A stretch of DNA of 22,515 nt, from NCBI GenBank assembly GCA_031414695.1, contig JANNWG010000070.1:1-22515 (forward strand), given 5' to 3'. Shown one piece after another: positions 1 through 9,210 of this stretch. The translations under genes were made by a program, and so were the position numbers. This stretch comes from UKL13-2 sp031414695. GTDB lineage: Bacteria; Pseudomonadota; Gammaproteobacteria; Burkholderiales; Usitatibacteraceae. The notes under the pieces were generated by a model. That model was not told the origin of the DNA and did not search any database. It worked only from the letters and a program-made list of their open reading frames with translations. Within the stretch, counting starts at the first letter, position 1. Every line of letters starts with the position of its first letter.

Positions 1-2
1 TT

Positions 3-122
3 CCGTTCGCCCTGATCCTTCGACAAGCTCAGGACAGGGTACGCTGCACGTATCGAAGGGTTGTTCAAGCCCTATAAATCAAGCACTTAACAGTGTGTGC
101 TTCGATACCTCAGCACGAACGG
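3..122. repeat. palindromic interspersed repeat (REP-like)
   Basis: The ends are inverted: ccgttcg at 3-9 and cgaacgg at 116-122. Inside there is cttcga at 18-23 against tcgaag at 53-58, and a further partial arm around 97-110. The core at 17-35 (ccttcgacaagctcaggac) recurs, slightly diverged and inverted, at 14772-14791 in this window. Such cttcgacaagctcagg elements are common scattered intergenic repeats in proteobacteria. This one lies upstream of the glutamate dehydrogenase gene and has no coding capacity. Its role is unknown. Confidence 0.6.
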
Positions 123-202
123 CTGGTTATTAGAAGCTCCCATAACGGCTCGTCGCATTCTCGAATCTAAAAATATTTGCCGCCATTGTGCCACTTCGAC
201 GC

Positions 203-231
203 GTGAGCCTTAAGGTGGCGCGCACTATAAT
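203..231 (+). promoter_or_regulatory. candidate sigma70 promoter of the GDH gene
   Basis: A perfect TATAAT lies at 226-231. The hexamer gtgagc at 203-208, 17 bases upstream, matches the -35 consensus only weakly. Transcription would start near 238 and leave a 5' leader of about 25 bases before the GDH start at 264, with ggga about 10 bases before the ATG as a modest ribosome site. This is inferred from sequence only. Confidence 0.4.
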
Positions 232-263
232 GGCGCATCAAAATATTTCGTTGGGAATACGCC

Positions 264-3200
264 ATGCCAAACAATCGCAACCGTAATCAACACGCGGCTT
301 TTGTTGAAGTCAAAAATATCATTGCGTCAAACGCAGCAATTCCGCACCGTGAGATGGCGTTGGTGGTACTGGAAAAATATTTCTCCGACATTGATGAAGA
401 TGATTTCAACGCACGTATCGCCAATGATTGGGCGACAATTCTGCAAAATCATTTGGCATTTGCGGCGGATTTTCAAACTGGCGCAGCGAAGATGCGTTTA
501 TTTTCACCCAGGACCAGTGAACACAGCTGGACAGCAAACGCTACTGTCATCGAATTCGTCAATGACGATATGCCTTTTTTGGTCGATTCGATTGCGATGG
601 AAATCAATCGCCAAGGTATTGCAATTCAGCAAATCGCCCATCCGCTATTCGCCACCACGCGCGATAAAGACGGCAGTTTATCCAGCGTGGCAAGCCCGCT
701 TCAGGGGCAAAATCAGGGACAAAAATTAGAGTCGTGGATACATATCGAAATTGAACGTATAACAGACCCTGCGCGAATCAAACAATTAGGTGACGGCTTG
801 GTCAACGTACTAAATGATGTGCGTGCTGCAGTACAAGACTGGCCGAAAATGCACGCCAAAGTTGCCGAAATATTAAGTAATCTTGATGGCGCGGCAAAAG
901 TGGTGCCATTGGCTGAGCTCGATGAATCGCGCGCTTTTTTAGCTTGGGTCGCAGACTCGCATTTCACCTTTCTTGGCTATCGGGATTACGAACTCGTCGA
1001 AATAAATAAAACCGACACGCTCAAAATTATTGCTAATTCTGGGTTAGGCGTATTGCGTGAACCCAAGTTAGGGGGCGTTTCCGCTAGCTTTAATGAATTG
1101 CCGGATGCACTCAAAAAGCGTGCGCGTGAGCCGCAGCTTTTAGTGCTCACTAAGGCTAATACACGTGCGACAGTGCACCGTCCTGGCTACCTTGATTACA
1201 TCGGCATTAAGCGTTTTGATGCGAATGGCATGGTGATTGGCGAGCGCCGTTTTATTGGCCTTTATACATCGAGTAGCTATCATGCTGACCCAGCCGATAT
1301 ACCGCTGTTACGTCAAAAAACAGCGAATGTGATGTCGCGCGCGGGCTTTCCTGCGGCCAGCCATGCGGGTAAAAATTTATTGTCTATTTTAGACGGCCTA
1401 CCGCGCGATGAATTGTTTCAAATGACCGAAGATGCGCTTTATGAAACAGCACTAGGCATACTGCATTTAGGCGAACGTGCGCGTACCAAATTATTTATCC
1501 GCCGCGATTTATACGCGCGTTTTTATTCGTGCTTAATTTATCTGCCGCGTGAAAATTACAACACGGAAATTCGTCTCAAACTGCAAGAATTACTGAAAAC
1601 CAAATTAAACGGCTCATCAGCGGAATTTTACGTACAGCTCACTGATTCTGTTCTCGCACGTATTCATATGCTGGTGCGAACCAATCCTGCTAGTGTCACT
1701 GAGATTGATAGCAAAACCCTAGAAGATGATATCGCCGCCCTCACCCGCCGCTGGGAAGATGGCGTCTTCGCGGAAGTCTCATCGACGATGGGCGAAGATG
1801 CCGCCAATCAGGCGCGTCGTGAATTCGTGCAGCCGTTTCCCGTGGCCTACCGTGAAGATGTTGACGCTAAGCAAGCCATTGATGACTTTAGCGCTTCACG
1901 CGCATTAACCGTAGAGAAACCACTATCAGTATCGCTTTATCAAGACGACGCATCGCTGCGATTACGCGCCTACCATCTAGGCGCACCTGTGACGCTATCT
2001 AAAGCCTTGCCGATGCTTGAAAACATGGGTGTAAAAGTAGAGCGCGAGCAAGCTTATAAAATTGAACGTCATGCAGAGCCTGCAATTCACATTCACCAAT
2101 ATTGGCTCACGCACAGTTTTAACGAGCTCAATTTTGCTAACGTTAAAACAAAATTTGAACAGACCTTTACACGCGCTTGGAATAAAGAAATTGATAACGA
2201 TGGCTTTAATCGCCTCACGCTTGCGGCGAATTTAGCAGCCGATGAAGTGCTGGTGTTACGCGCCTATGCTAAGTATTTAAAGCAGACTGGCTTTACCTTT
2301 AGCCAAAGCTACATCGAGCAAACGCTTGCCTCGCATAACGTGATTACGAATGCGCTGATTACACTTTTTCACACACGCTTTGATCCGTCACTTGACAACA
2401 ATCGCGCTGCCGCCATGGCGAGCGGCGTGGCAAATATTAATTCACAATTAGATGACGTCGTCAATGCAGACGAAGACCGCATATTGCGTCGATTCTTGGC
2501 CGTAATATTGGCGAGTCTGCGAACAAATTTTTATCAACGCAAAACTTATCTATCAATCAAACTCGATTGCGCGAAAGTGCCTGAATTACCAGAGCCACGC
2601 CCACTCTTCGAAATATTTGTATTCAGCCCGCGCCTAGAAGGCATTCATTTACGCGGCGGCAAGGTCGCACGCGGTGGGCTACGTTGGTCTGACCGACCTG
2701 AAGATTTCCGCACGGAGGTATTGGGGCTTGTCAAAGCGCAAATGGTCAAAAATGCGGTCATCGTGCCAGTCGGTTCCAAAGGTGGCTTCGTCTTAAAGGC
2801 CGCGCCGCCGCAGTCTGATCGTGAAGCCTACTTAAAAGAAGGCGTGGAATGTTACAAAAATTTCCTGCGCGGATTACTCGATGTGACCGACAACTTAGTC
2901 AAGGGCAAAGTGGTACCGCCACCAAATGTGGTGCGACATGATGCTGATGATCCTTACTTAGTCGTCGCTGCCGATAAGGGCACAGCAACATTTTCTGATT
3001 ACGCGAATGCCATCTCTGCTGAATACGGTCACTGGCTAGGCGATGCCTTTGCCTCTGGCGGCTCAGTCGGCTACGACCATAAAAAAATGGGCATCACCGC
3101 CAAGGGCGCATGGGAAAGTGTCAAGCGACATTTCCGCGAACTCACTGACAATGGTGCAGATGGTCACAACACGCAAACGACTAATTTTACAGTCGCTGGT

Positions 3201-5093
3201 GTCGGCGATATGTCAGGTGATGTATTTGGTAATGGCATGTTGCTCTCACAGCACATTCGCTTAGTCGCAGCCTTTGATCATCGACATATTTTCCTTGATC
3301 CTAATCCTGACGCCGCCACTAGTTTTGATGAGCGAGCACGACTCTTCGCCTTACCGCGTTCATCATGGGAGGATTATGAAAAATCGCTCATATCTAAAGG
3401 AGGCGGCGTATTTGCGCGAGGGGCAAAATCAATCGCGCTCACCGATGAAGTCAAAACTGTTTTAGGCATTGACGCGACATTAGCAGCGATGACACCGATT
3501 GAGCTCATGCGGGCCATACTTTCCGCACCCGTTGATCTTTTTTACAACGGCGGTATCGGTACGTATATCAAGGCAAGCTCGCAGTCGCATCAAGACGTTG
3601 GTGACAAAGCCAACGATGCCATTCGTATTAACGGCAATCAACTACGCGCTAAGGTGGTAGCGGAAGGCGGCAATTTAGGTGCAACACAGTTAGGCAGGGT
3701 TGAGGCCGCACAAAATGGCGTGCGCTTATTTACGGATGCCATTGATAACTCTGCGGGTGTAGATTGCTCGGATCACGAAGTCAATATTAAGATTTTGCTG
3801 GGTGCGGCCATTGATAAATGCTTACTCGCGGCAACTGAGCGCGATGCATTACTCGCCTCCATGACTGATGAAGTCGGTGCACTTGTTCTCAAAGATAATT
3901 ATTATCAAACGCAATCGCTCTCAGTATCTGGTGTGAGGGCTGAAAAATTACTTGATGCGCAAGCACGCTTTATGCGGCATCTCGAAAAAGCGGGCAGGCT
4001 AAATCGGGCTGTTGAATATTTGCCGACTGATGACGACATCCATCAACGTCGTGAAGAAAAACGTGGACTTACTGCGCCAGAACGCGCGGTACTGCTCGCT
4101 TATAGCAAGATGGCGCTCTATGATGAGCTCTTGCTAACTGATTTAATTGATGACGCGTATGTTGCACAATCGCTTTTAACTTATTTCCCGAAGGCGCTAC
4201 AAACGCGTTTCGAGGCGATCATGCCCGCGCATCCATTAAAGCGTGAAATTATCGCGACTGAGATTGCCAACAGCACCATTAACCGCACTGGCAGCGTATT
4301 TATCCATCGTCTGTGCGAAGAAACTGGCGCGAGCGCTTCTGAGATTGTGCGTTGCTACATCCTCACGCGTGATGTGTTTAACGTCACCGCAGCATGGAAC
4401 GCGATTGATCAACTCGATAACATCGCACCGGCGACAATTCAAAACGAGATGCTCATTAGCATTGGTCGATTAGTGCTACGTTCTACACTTTGGTTTGTGC
4501 GACGTCGAAGCGAAAAAATGCCGATTGCGGATGTGATTAAATTTTTCGCCGAAGGCGTTGCCAGCATCGAAGCAGCACTTCCCAAATTGCTCTCAACGGA
4601 TGACCGCACATCACAGCAGCAAAGTGAAACGCGCTTAATCAATCATCACGTACCAGAAGCACTCGCGCGCACCATCGCACGCGCTGACGCGATGTATGCT
4701 GCACTAGATATTGTAGAAATTTCAAAAATGAAATCGCGCCCAATCGCGCTGACTGCGGCAATTTACTTCGCGCTAACCGGCAAACTCTCGCTACGCTGGG
4801 TAGGCGCGCAGGTTAGTGCACTGCCCACCGATACGCACTGGCAATCAATGGCGCGCGCGGCCATGCGTGATGATTTGGCTAACTTGCAGCGTCAACTCAC
4901 CGAAAGCGTGCTGGCGTTATCCCCAACAGCCGATAAGGTCAGTGACGCCGATGTCGCTATCGCTGCGTGGGAAGCACATCATGACAAATCAGTCGCTCGA
5001 ATGCGTGAAGTGATGAAAGATTTAGCTGCAGCAAGGGAGCGTGATTTAGCCATGCTATCTGTACTGCTTCGGGAACTTAGAGTGTTGATATAG
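264..5093 (+). CDS. gdhB: NAD-specific glutamate dehydrogenase, large (180 kDa) class
   Basis: This cytoplasmic enzyme deaminates L-glutamate oxidatively to 2-oxoglutarate and ammonium with NAD+. The 1609-residue length is normal for the 180-kDa GDH class. The N-terminal third carries the ACT-like regulatory region (FLVDSIAMEINRQG near residues 105-118). The catalytic core lies near residues 790-850 and shows GGLRWSDRPEDFRTEVLG and KAQMVKNAVIVPVGSKGG, the family signature with its catalytic lysines. VAEGGNLGATQLGR near 1132-1145 belongs to the nucleotide-binding part. The frame is open throughout, with no sign of decay. The start at 264 follows a good -10 box and a modest ribosome site. dsbB starts 12 bases after the stop, so the two may share a transcript. 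The symbol is used in the sense of the Pseudomonas large GDH. Confidence 0.95.
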   Translation: MPNNRNRNQHAAFVEVKNIIASNAAIPHREMALVVLEKYFSDIDEDDFNARIANDWATILQNHLAFAADFQTGAAKMRLFSPRTSEHSWTANATVIEFVNDDMPFLVDSIAMEINRQGIAIQQIAHPLFATTRDKDGSLSSVASPLQGQNQGQKLESWIHIEIERITDPARIKQLGDGLVNVLNDVRAAVQDWPKMHAKVAEILSNLDGAAKVVPLAELDESRAFLAWVADSHFTFLGYRDYELVEINKTDTLKIIANSGLGVLREPKLGGVSASFNELPDALKKRAREPQLLVLTKANTRATVHRPGYLDYIGIKRFDANGMVIGERRFIGLYTSSSYHADPADIPLLRQKTANVMSRAGFPAASHAGKNLLSILDGLPRDELFQMTEDALYETALGILHLGERARTKLFIRRDLYARFYSCLIYLPRENYNTEIRLKLQELLKTKLNGSSAEFYVQLTDSVLARIHMLVRTNPASVTEIDSKTLEDDIAALTRRWEDGVFAEVSSTMGEDAANQARREFVQPFPVAYREDVDAKQAIDDFSASRALTVEKPLSVSLYQDDASLRLRAYHLGAPVTLSKALPMLENMGVKVEREQAYKIERHAEPAIHIHQYWLTHSFNELNFANVKTKFEQTFTRAWNKEIDNDGFNRLTLAANLAADEVLVLRAYAKYLKQTGFTFSQSYIEQTLASHNVITNALITLFHTRFDPSLDNNRAAAMASGVANINSQLDDVVNADEDRILRRFLAVILASLRTNFYQRKTYLSIKLDCAKVPELPEPRPLFEIFVFSPRLEGIHLRGGKVARGGLRWSDRPEDFRTEVLGLVKAQMVKNAVIVPVGSKGGFVLKAAPPQSDREAYLKEGVECYKNFLRGLLDVTDNLVKGKVVPPPNVVRHDADDPYLVVAADKGTATFSDYANAISAEYGHWLGDAFASGGSVGYDHKKMGITAKGAWESVKRHFRELTDNGADGHNTQTTNFTVAGVGDMSGDVFGNGMLLSQHIRLVAAFDHRHIFLDPNPDAATSFDERARLFALPRSSWEDYEKSLISKGGGVFARGAKSIALTDEVKTVLGIDATLAAMTPIELMRAILSAPVDLFYNGGIGTYIKASSQSHQDVGDKANDAIRINGNQLRAKVVAEGGNLGATQLGRVEAAQNGVRLFTDAIDNSAGVDCSDHEVNIKILLGAAIDKCLLAATERDALLASMTDEVGALVLKDNYYQTQSLSVSGVRAEKLLDAQARFMRHLEKAGRLNRAVEYLPTDDDIHQRREEKRGLTAPERAVLLAYSKMALYDELLLTDLIDDAYVAQSLLTYFPKALQTRFEAIMPAHPLKREIIATEIANSTINRTGSVFIHRLCEETGASASEIVRCYILTRDVFNVTAAWNAIDQLDNIAPATIQNEMLISIGRLVLRSTLWFVRRRSEKMPIADVIKFFAEGVASIEAALPKLLSTDDRTSQQQSETRLINHHVPEALARTIARADAMYAALDIVEISKMKSRPIALTAAIYFALTGKLSLRWVGAQVSALPTDTHWQSMARAAMRDDLANLQRQLTESVLALSPTADKVSDADVAIAAWEAHHDKSVARMREVMKDLAAARERDLAMLSVLLRELRVLI

Positions 5094-5105
5094 CGTCAGT
5101 TAACG

Positions 5106-5585
5106 ATGATACAAAAACTCACCCCGCGCTTTGTAATGGGTAGCATTGCCGTCTTCGCGTTTGCACTTTTAGCCTACGCGTGGATGCTGCAATACGGCCC
5201 TGAACGCCAACAGCCCTGCCCGCTCTGTGTATTGCAGCGCTATGTCTATTTGTTAATCGGCATTGCTGCACTCATTGGCGCAGCGCATCAACATATTGCA
5301 TACGCCGTAACAACCATCACCTTCGCCATCGTCGGCATAGCATTAGCGCTCTGGCAAGTCCTCAAAGGCAGCGAAATGACCTCCTGCCAACGAGACCCGA
5401 TTGGTCAATTTGTGAACAGCCTGCCCACTGCAGAATTATTTCCCGAGTACTTCTTCGCCAGCGGCGGCTGTGCCGATAAATATTTCACACTAGGCTTACC
5501 TGTGCCAGTCTGGTCGCTCGTTTGCTTCGTGTTGATAGGTGTGGCATGTGGCGTGACGATTTATAAGATACTTCGCACAAGTTAA
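5106..5585 (+). CDS. dsbB: disulfide bond formation protein DsbB
   Basis: DsbB is a four-helix inner-membrane protein that reoxidises periplasmic DsbA and passes the electrons to quinone. The 159-residue product has hydrophobic helices near 10-28, 45-60, 66-86 and 135-156. Both redox pairs of the family are present: Cys38-Cys41 in PCPLC and Cys94/Cys122 in the second periplasmic loop (SCQRDP and GGCADK). The arginine after the first pair (LQRY, Arg45) is the conserved quinone-site residue. It begins 12 bases after the GDH stop with no strong ribosome site, so coupling or cotranscription with GDH is plausible. No dsbA is in view. Confidence 0.93.
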   Translation: MIQKLTPRFVMGSIAVFAFALLAYAWMLQYGPERQQPCPLCVLQRYVYLLIGIAALIGAAHQHIAYAVTTITFAIVGIALALWQVLKGSEMTSCQRDPIGQFVNSLPTAELFPEYFFASGGCADKYFTLGLPVPVWSLVCFVLIGVACGVTIYKILRTS

Positions 5586-5606
5586 GATTGTTTCGTCAAA
5601 AAATAA

Positions 5607-5972
5607 GTGGAAATTCTCCTTCTGATTGTTGCCGTTTTAATCGTCATCATTTTTCTATGGATGAATATTCTTGCCACATTTGCAATCTCGCTTGACCATA
5701 CGCTGAGCAAGGTACAAAAATTAGCGCAGCTATTGTTTGTTTGGCTCATACCGCTATTTGGCGCGGGAATGATTATGTATCTTGTGCTCGAATCTCAACC
5801 AGACAGCAATATTTTTCGTTGGGCGCCTTGGCCATTTAGACGAAAACTATTCAACGAACGTCGCCAGCCAAACAAAAACCGTGATGAAAATGAGAACGAT
5901 CATCCTAGCAATTCAATTAAGCGAAATCGCATAGATGAAACTGTTGAGCAAGTTACTGAAGGCGATTCGTAA
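5607..5972 (+). CDS. small two-helix membrane protein of unknown function
   Basis: The 121-residue product has two hydrophobic segments (about residues 2-27 and 41-62) followed by a charged tail rich in Arg, Asn, Asp and Glu. The segment QLLFVWLIPLFGAGMIMYLV resembles the second helix of small proteins that look like the phospholipase D N-terminal membrane domain, but no catalytic domain follows. The start is GTG at 5607 with no clear Shine-Dalgarno sequence, and an internal ATG (residue 19) would cut the first helix. It follows dsbB by 21 bases and may be the last gene of the GDH-dsbB transcript, since hairpins follow it. No function can be assigned. Confidence 0.6.
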   Translation: MEILLLIVAVLIVIIFLWMNILATFAISLDHTLSKVQKLAQLLFVWLIPLFGAGMIMYLVLESQPDSNIFRWAPWPFRRKLFNERRQPNKNRDENENDHPSNSIKRNRIDETVEQVTEGDS

Positions 5973-6013
5973 GTTTCAAAATCGCAAAATCCTTATATAA
6001 CGGCTTTCTTGGA

Positions 6014-6052
6014 GCGTTTTTGATTCAAAACGCCCGTGAATAGGCGGGTTTT
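6014..6052 (+). terminator. candidate intrinsic terminator after the small membrane protein gene
   Basis: Two overlapping hairpins are possible. The first is gcgtttt (6014-6020) with aaaacgc (6027-6033), a perfect 7-bp stem with a 6-base loop. The second is cccg (6033-6036) with cggg (6045-6048), followed directly by tttt (6049-6052). The second has the form of a weak rho-independent terminator. The rest of the gap 5973-6100 shows nothing else. Confidence 0.45.
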
Positions 6053-6100
6053 AATCTCAAAGTTAATCAAGCTTCAATCATCATCTGAGGATGTCGTGGT

Positions 6101-7066
6101 GTGGACGCACTAAATAAGCTAGCAAATTACGTTTCGATTGTCTTTGTATTGACTGCATTCGCCGCTTGCACATCAACATCACCACCAAAGCCTCAGCTGA
6201 CTCAAGCTGCTCTAGCAACTCAAACAGTTAAAACAGCTCAAACAACGCAGCGCATTCAATTGCCCACTTGTGAAAGCGCGTACCTTCTGCCCGAAAACAT
6301 CGCGCAACAAAAGATAATCGCCATCGGCGAAATACACGGTACGACGGAAATACCCACCGCTGTTGGGCAATTAGCCTGCAGTTTTTTGCAGCAAGGCAAG
6401 CAAGTGATGGTGGGGCTAGAGTTGCATAGCAAAGCGCTTGCTGAGATGCTTCGCTACCAAAGCTCCGAAAAAACATCAGCCGATAAAGCGGCTCTCATGA
6501 CGTCTGTTTTTTGGAACAAAGCACGTCAAGACGGCAGAGCGAGTCAAGCAATGGCGGATTTGATTAGCCAGCTTCAGCACTATAAAAAAATAGGGTTACC
6601 AGTGGAGGTTTTTGCATTTGATGAATTGACTTTAGCTGCCGAAGCAGAACTCAAATCATCAACCTCTGAGATGCATATTGTACTGATCGACAAAAGTATG
6701 GCCGACAATACTGAACGTGAGATTGCCAGAGCGCCTGATAGAGTATTTATCCTTTACGCGGGCAACACTCACGCCTCAAAAAGAAATACGCTAGAAGACC
6801 CGCTCTGGCGGTCGATGGCTAATCGACTCACTGATAAGCATGTGTTCACCAGTTTTAGCGCCAATTCCGAAGGTGGCACAGCTTGGGTTTGTAACAGCGG
6901 AATTTGTGGCCCTCGTGAAATGATGGGAACAGCCACTAACGCCACAGCGCCATTTATCCGTATTGATGAAAATTCGAAAATGGCGAAGAATCCTGCCTTT
7001 GACGGCACATTATTCATCGGCAGCAAAATCACCGCCTCCCCACCGTTTGTCCATTCGTTGAAATAG
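6101..7066 (+). CDS. ChaN/EreA-like lipoprotein
   Basis: This is a 321-residue probable lipoprotein. It has an N-terminal hydrophobic stretch ending in a lipobox-like TAFAAC (Cys23), then a low-complexity Thr/Gln-rich linker (about 24-52). The globular part carries IIAIGEIHGTTEIP (73-86), VGLELHS (104-110) and YAGNTHA (219-225). These glutamate/histidine motifs are typical of the ChaN / haem-binding uptake and erythromycin-esterase-like superfamily. ChaN of Campylobacter binds haem, but the ligand and activity here are not established. The start is GTG at 6101, chosen because tgagg lies at 6086-6090, a good spacing. The SGNH-type gene follows by 38 bases and is probably cotranscribed. Confidence 0.7.
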   Translation: MDALNKLANYVSIVFVLTAFAACTSTSPPKPQLTQAALATQTVKTAQTTQRIQLPTCESAYLLPENIAQQKIIAIGEIHGTTEIPTAVGQLACSFLQQGKQVMVGLELHSKALAEMLRYQSSEKTSADKAALMTSVFWNKARQDGRASQAMADLISQLQHYKKIGLPVEVFAFDELTLAAEAELKSSTSEMHIVLIDKSMADNTEREIARAPDRVFILYAGNTHASKRNTLEDPLWRSMANRLTDKHVFTSFSANSEGGTAWVCNSGICGPREMMGTATNATAPFIRIDENSKMAKNPAFDGTLFIGSKITASPPFVHSLK

Positions 7067-7104
7067 CGCATTCTCCGTTTCCGCACCTTGCCAGCGAGGT
7101 CATC

Positions 7105-7956
7105 ATGCCTAGACCTATTTCTCACACCATCAACGCCACATCTGCCGCCGATTTTGATGCGACCATCCGCGACACCGATCCAAACTTTGACACCTACAAT
7201 CTATTTTTTGCCGAAGGCGATAGTTGGTTTAACAAGTTCTATCCCGTGCGTGGCAATTTGCTTGAGCAGCTTGATTTACCGCGCGGCTGCCACATGCTTG
7301 ACCACTCATGGTCAGGCGATAAGGCGGACGATATGTTTGCTCCGCATCGCATCAGTGCGGCAGCGCAATACCTTGACGCCTACCCATTCAAAGCCATATT
7401 GCTCAGCGCAGGCGGCAATGACATCATCGGCAATATCGGCGCGCTATTAAGCAACACCGGCGGCACAGGTAATAACACCACGCTCTCAAACACCGCCGTT
7501 GAGGGCGCGTTTGATGATGTTGAAAATTTACTCCGCAATTTTTGCCAAGCACGCAGCCAATCAACCCGCAATGCCGCAACCCGCATCTTCATCCACGCCT
7601 ACGATTTCGTCACCCCACGCAACGCGCCCGTCAAAGTCAACATCGCCGGGCCGTGGGTGTACCCACGCTTAATGGCAAAAGGTGTAACTAATCAAGCCAA
7701 ACAAAAAGCGTTGGTCAATGAACTTTTAATCCGCTGGTTAGCGCGTCTCACCACACTCGCCGAACCCGGTACAGCCACATCAATTGCAGGCTTTCACGTG
7801 CTGGTATCACAAGACATATTGACACCGGCAAACGCGAATGACAACGGACGATCTGGCAATTGGGAGGATGAAATTCATCCGAGTGTGGCGGGTTACAAAA
7901 AAATTGCCGCGCGGTTGGTGAATCCGGTTTTACGCGGGGTGTTGGCGGGGGCTTAA
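7105..7956 (+). CDS. SGNH/GDSL-type hydrolase family protein
   Basis: The 283-residue product shows the SGNH blocks in order: AEGDSW (block I, Ser40), a Gly in block II (SGDKADD, about 70-76), GGND (block III, 103-106) and DEIHPS near the C terminus (block V, Asp255 and His258). Together these give a complete Ser-Asp-His catalytic set for an esterase or lipase-like reaction on an unknown substrate. No signal peptide or membrane helix is visible, so it is probably cytoplasmic, which sets it apart from many secreted members. The ATG is preceded by gcgagg at good spacing. It follows the ChaN-like lipoprotein gene by 38 bases. Confidence 0.78.
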   Translation: MPRPISHTINATSAADFDATIRDTDPNFDTYNLFFAEGDSWFNKFYPVRGNLLEQLDLPRGCHMLDHSWSGDKADDMFAPHRISAAAQYLDAYPFKAILLSAGGNDIIGNIGALLSNTGGTGNNTTLSNTAVEGAFDDVENLLRNFCQARSQSTRNAATRIFIHAYDFVTPRNAPVKVNIAGPWVYPRLMAKGVTNQAKQKALVNELLIRWLARLTTLAEPGTATSIAGFHVLVSQDILTPANANDNGRSGNWEDEIHPSVAGYKKIAARLVNPVLRGVLAGA

Positions 7957-8033
7957 ATATGGGTATACGAACTCGCAGATCAGTCTAACGAAGGGGCTTC
8001 AAAAATAGTCGTCGCGTTATCTCAAGCAAATGT

Positions 8034-8067
8034 AAACATCATTGAGTAAATTTACTCAATGATGTTT
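8034..8067. terminator. perfect 34-bp palindrome between convergent genes
   Basis: The sequence is a perfect palindrome with 17-base arms and no spacer; the left arm begins aaacatcattgag and the right arm ends ctcaatgatgttt. It sits in the 198-base gap between two convergent genes. As RNA it would form a stem with a small AT loop, and each strand ends in only three U, so it fits a bidirectional transcription barrier better than a canonical terminator. A protein-binding site is the alternative. Nothing else was seen in 7957-8154. Confidence 0.55.
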
Positions 8068-8154
8068 TAGTGCAAATATTTAATTCAACAAAGTGCAATA
8101 TCTACGGGCTTCTCCAAATATTTATGCTTCAAAACACCCGCCAATACTAGACTT

Positions 8155-9174
8155 TCATAAATCAGTAATCTCCGTCTTCCCCAACACCACCCCCGTCGCC
8201 GAAAACAACGACGGCAACCCACCAGTGTGTATAAACAGCACGTTTTCGCCCTTTTTATAAACGCCTTGACGAATTTGGCCGATCAAGCCTGCCATGACTT
8301 TGCCGGTGTAGGTGGGGTCGAGCGGGATAGCTTCGAGTCTCGCTAGCATTTGTACCGCTTCAATCATGCGTTTGTTGGGTAGCGAATATTTTGGTCGCCA
8401 GTAGCTGCCGTCAGTTTTGACTAACTCGCGCGGCACTTCGCCTCGCATCCCAAGTAATTCGGCGGTGGCGACGGCTTCTTTATAAACCAATGGCTCTTGG
8501 TTTTCAGGGTCACGGCTGACACCAATGCCCATGACGGGGATATTCACATTCATGCCGAATAATCCCGTGATGATGCCCGCGTGCGTACCAGAGCTGCCGG
8601 AGCCAACGATGATATGGTCAATAGAGAGTGAGGCTTCAAATAATTGCGCCATCATTTCTTGCACACACGCGACGTAGCCTAACGAGCCGATGGGATTAGA
8701 GCCGCCGCCGGGGATGATGTAGGCGACTCTGCCGATTGAGGCCACTGTCGCTGCAATTTTTTGCATCTCGGCCAGCATGTCGGTGCCTGCGGGTACAACG
8801 GTGATATCTTCCACGCCCATCAAGCGAAACATGAAATGGCTGCCGTTAGCATTGTCGTCATAGCTATTGGCGATACGCTCTTCAATCACGAATCGGCATT
8901 TGAGCCCTTCTTTAGCGGCGGCGGCCAACGTGATGCGGCAATGATTTGATTGTGGCGCGCCGCAGGTGATGAGCGTATCTGCACCTTTGGCGAGTGCGTC
9001 GGCGACTAAAAATTCGAGCTTGCGCGTTTTGTTACCGCCTGGAAAAAGCCCCAACATGTCATCACGCTTAATGTAAATATTGGGGCCATCGAGCTCGCGC
9101 GTGAGGTTAGGCAAAAACTCAATTGGCGTGGCGTATGGGGTGTAACGGCGGCGTGGGAAGCGGGATAAATCCAT
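8155..9174 (-). CDS. dcyD: D-cysteine desulfhydrase-family PLP enzyme
   Basis: This is a fold-type II PLP enzyme of the ACC deaminase / D-cysteine desulfhydrase / L-cysteate sulfo-lyase group. D-cysteine desulfhydrase yields pyruvate, sulfide and ammonium. The 339-residue protein has IKRDDMLGLFPGGNK (35-49), where Lys49 is the expected PLP-binding lysine, then TCGAPQSNHCR, the cofactor phosphate loop GSGSSGTHAG, and DPTYTGKVMAGL and FIHTGG near the C terminus. Overall it reads close to E. coli DcyD. Cysteate lyase or another beta-elimination substrate cannot be excluded, so the symbol is provisional. aaggac about 6 bases before the ATG fixes the start. It lies 36 bases downstream of tilS on the same strand. 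Confidence 0.8.
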   Translation of the reverse strand: MDLSRFPRRRYTPYATPIEFLPNLTRELDGPNIYIKRDDMLGLFPGGNKTRKLEFLVADALAKGADTLITCGAPQSNHCRITLAAAAKEGLKCRFVIEERIANSYDDNANGSHFMFRLMGVEDITVVPAGTDMLAEMQKIAATVASIGRVAYIIPGGGSNPIGSLGYVACVQEMMAQLFEASLSIDHIIVGSGSSGTHAGIITGLFGMNVNIPVMGIGVSRDPENQEPLVYKEAVATAELLGMRGEVPRELVKTDGSYWRPKYSLPNKRMIEAVQMLARLEAIPLDPTYTGKVMAGLIGQIRQGVYKKGENVLFIHTGGLPSLFSATGVVLGKTEITDL

Positions 9175-9210
9175 GTTTGTCCTTGTTAAACGCTACAGCA
9201 ACTAGCTAAA

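Noticed and set aside
4236..4642. Antisense ORFs inside the GDH gene
   Set aside because: The plus-strand frame is continuous through this region and carries family similarity; the antisense frames have none.
7088..7450. 120-codon ORF overlapping the SGNH-type gene
   Set aside because: It is in another frame of a gene with clear catalytic motifs and is Pro/Thr/Cys-rich noise.
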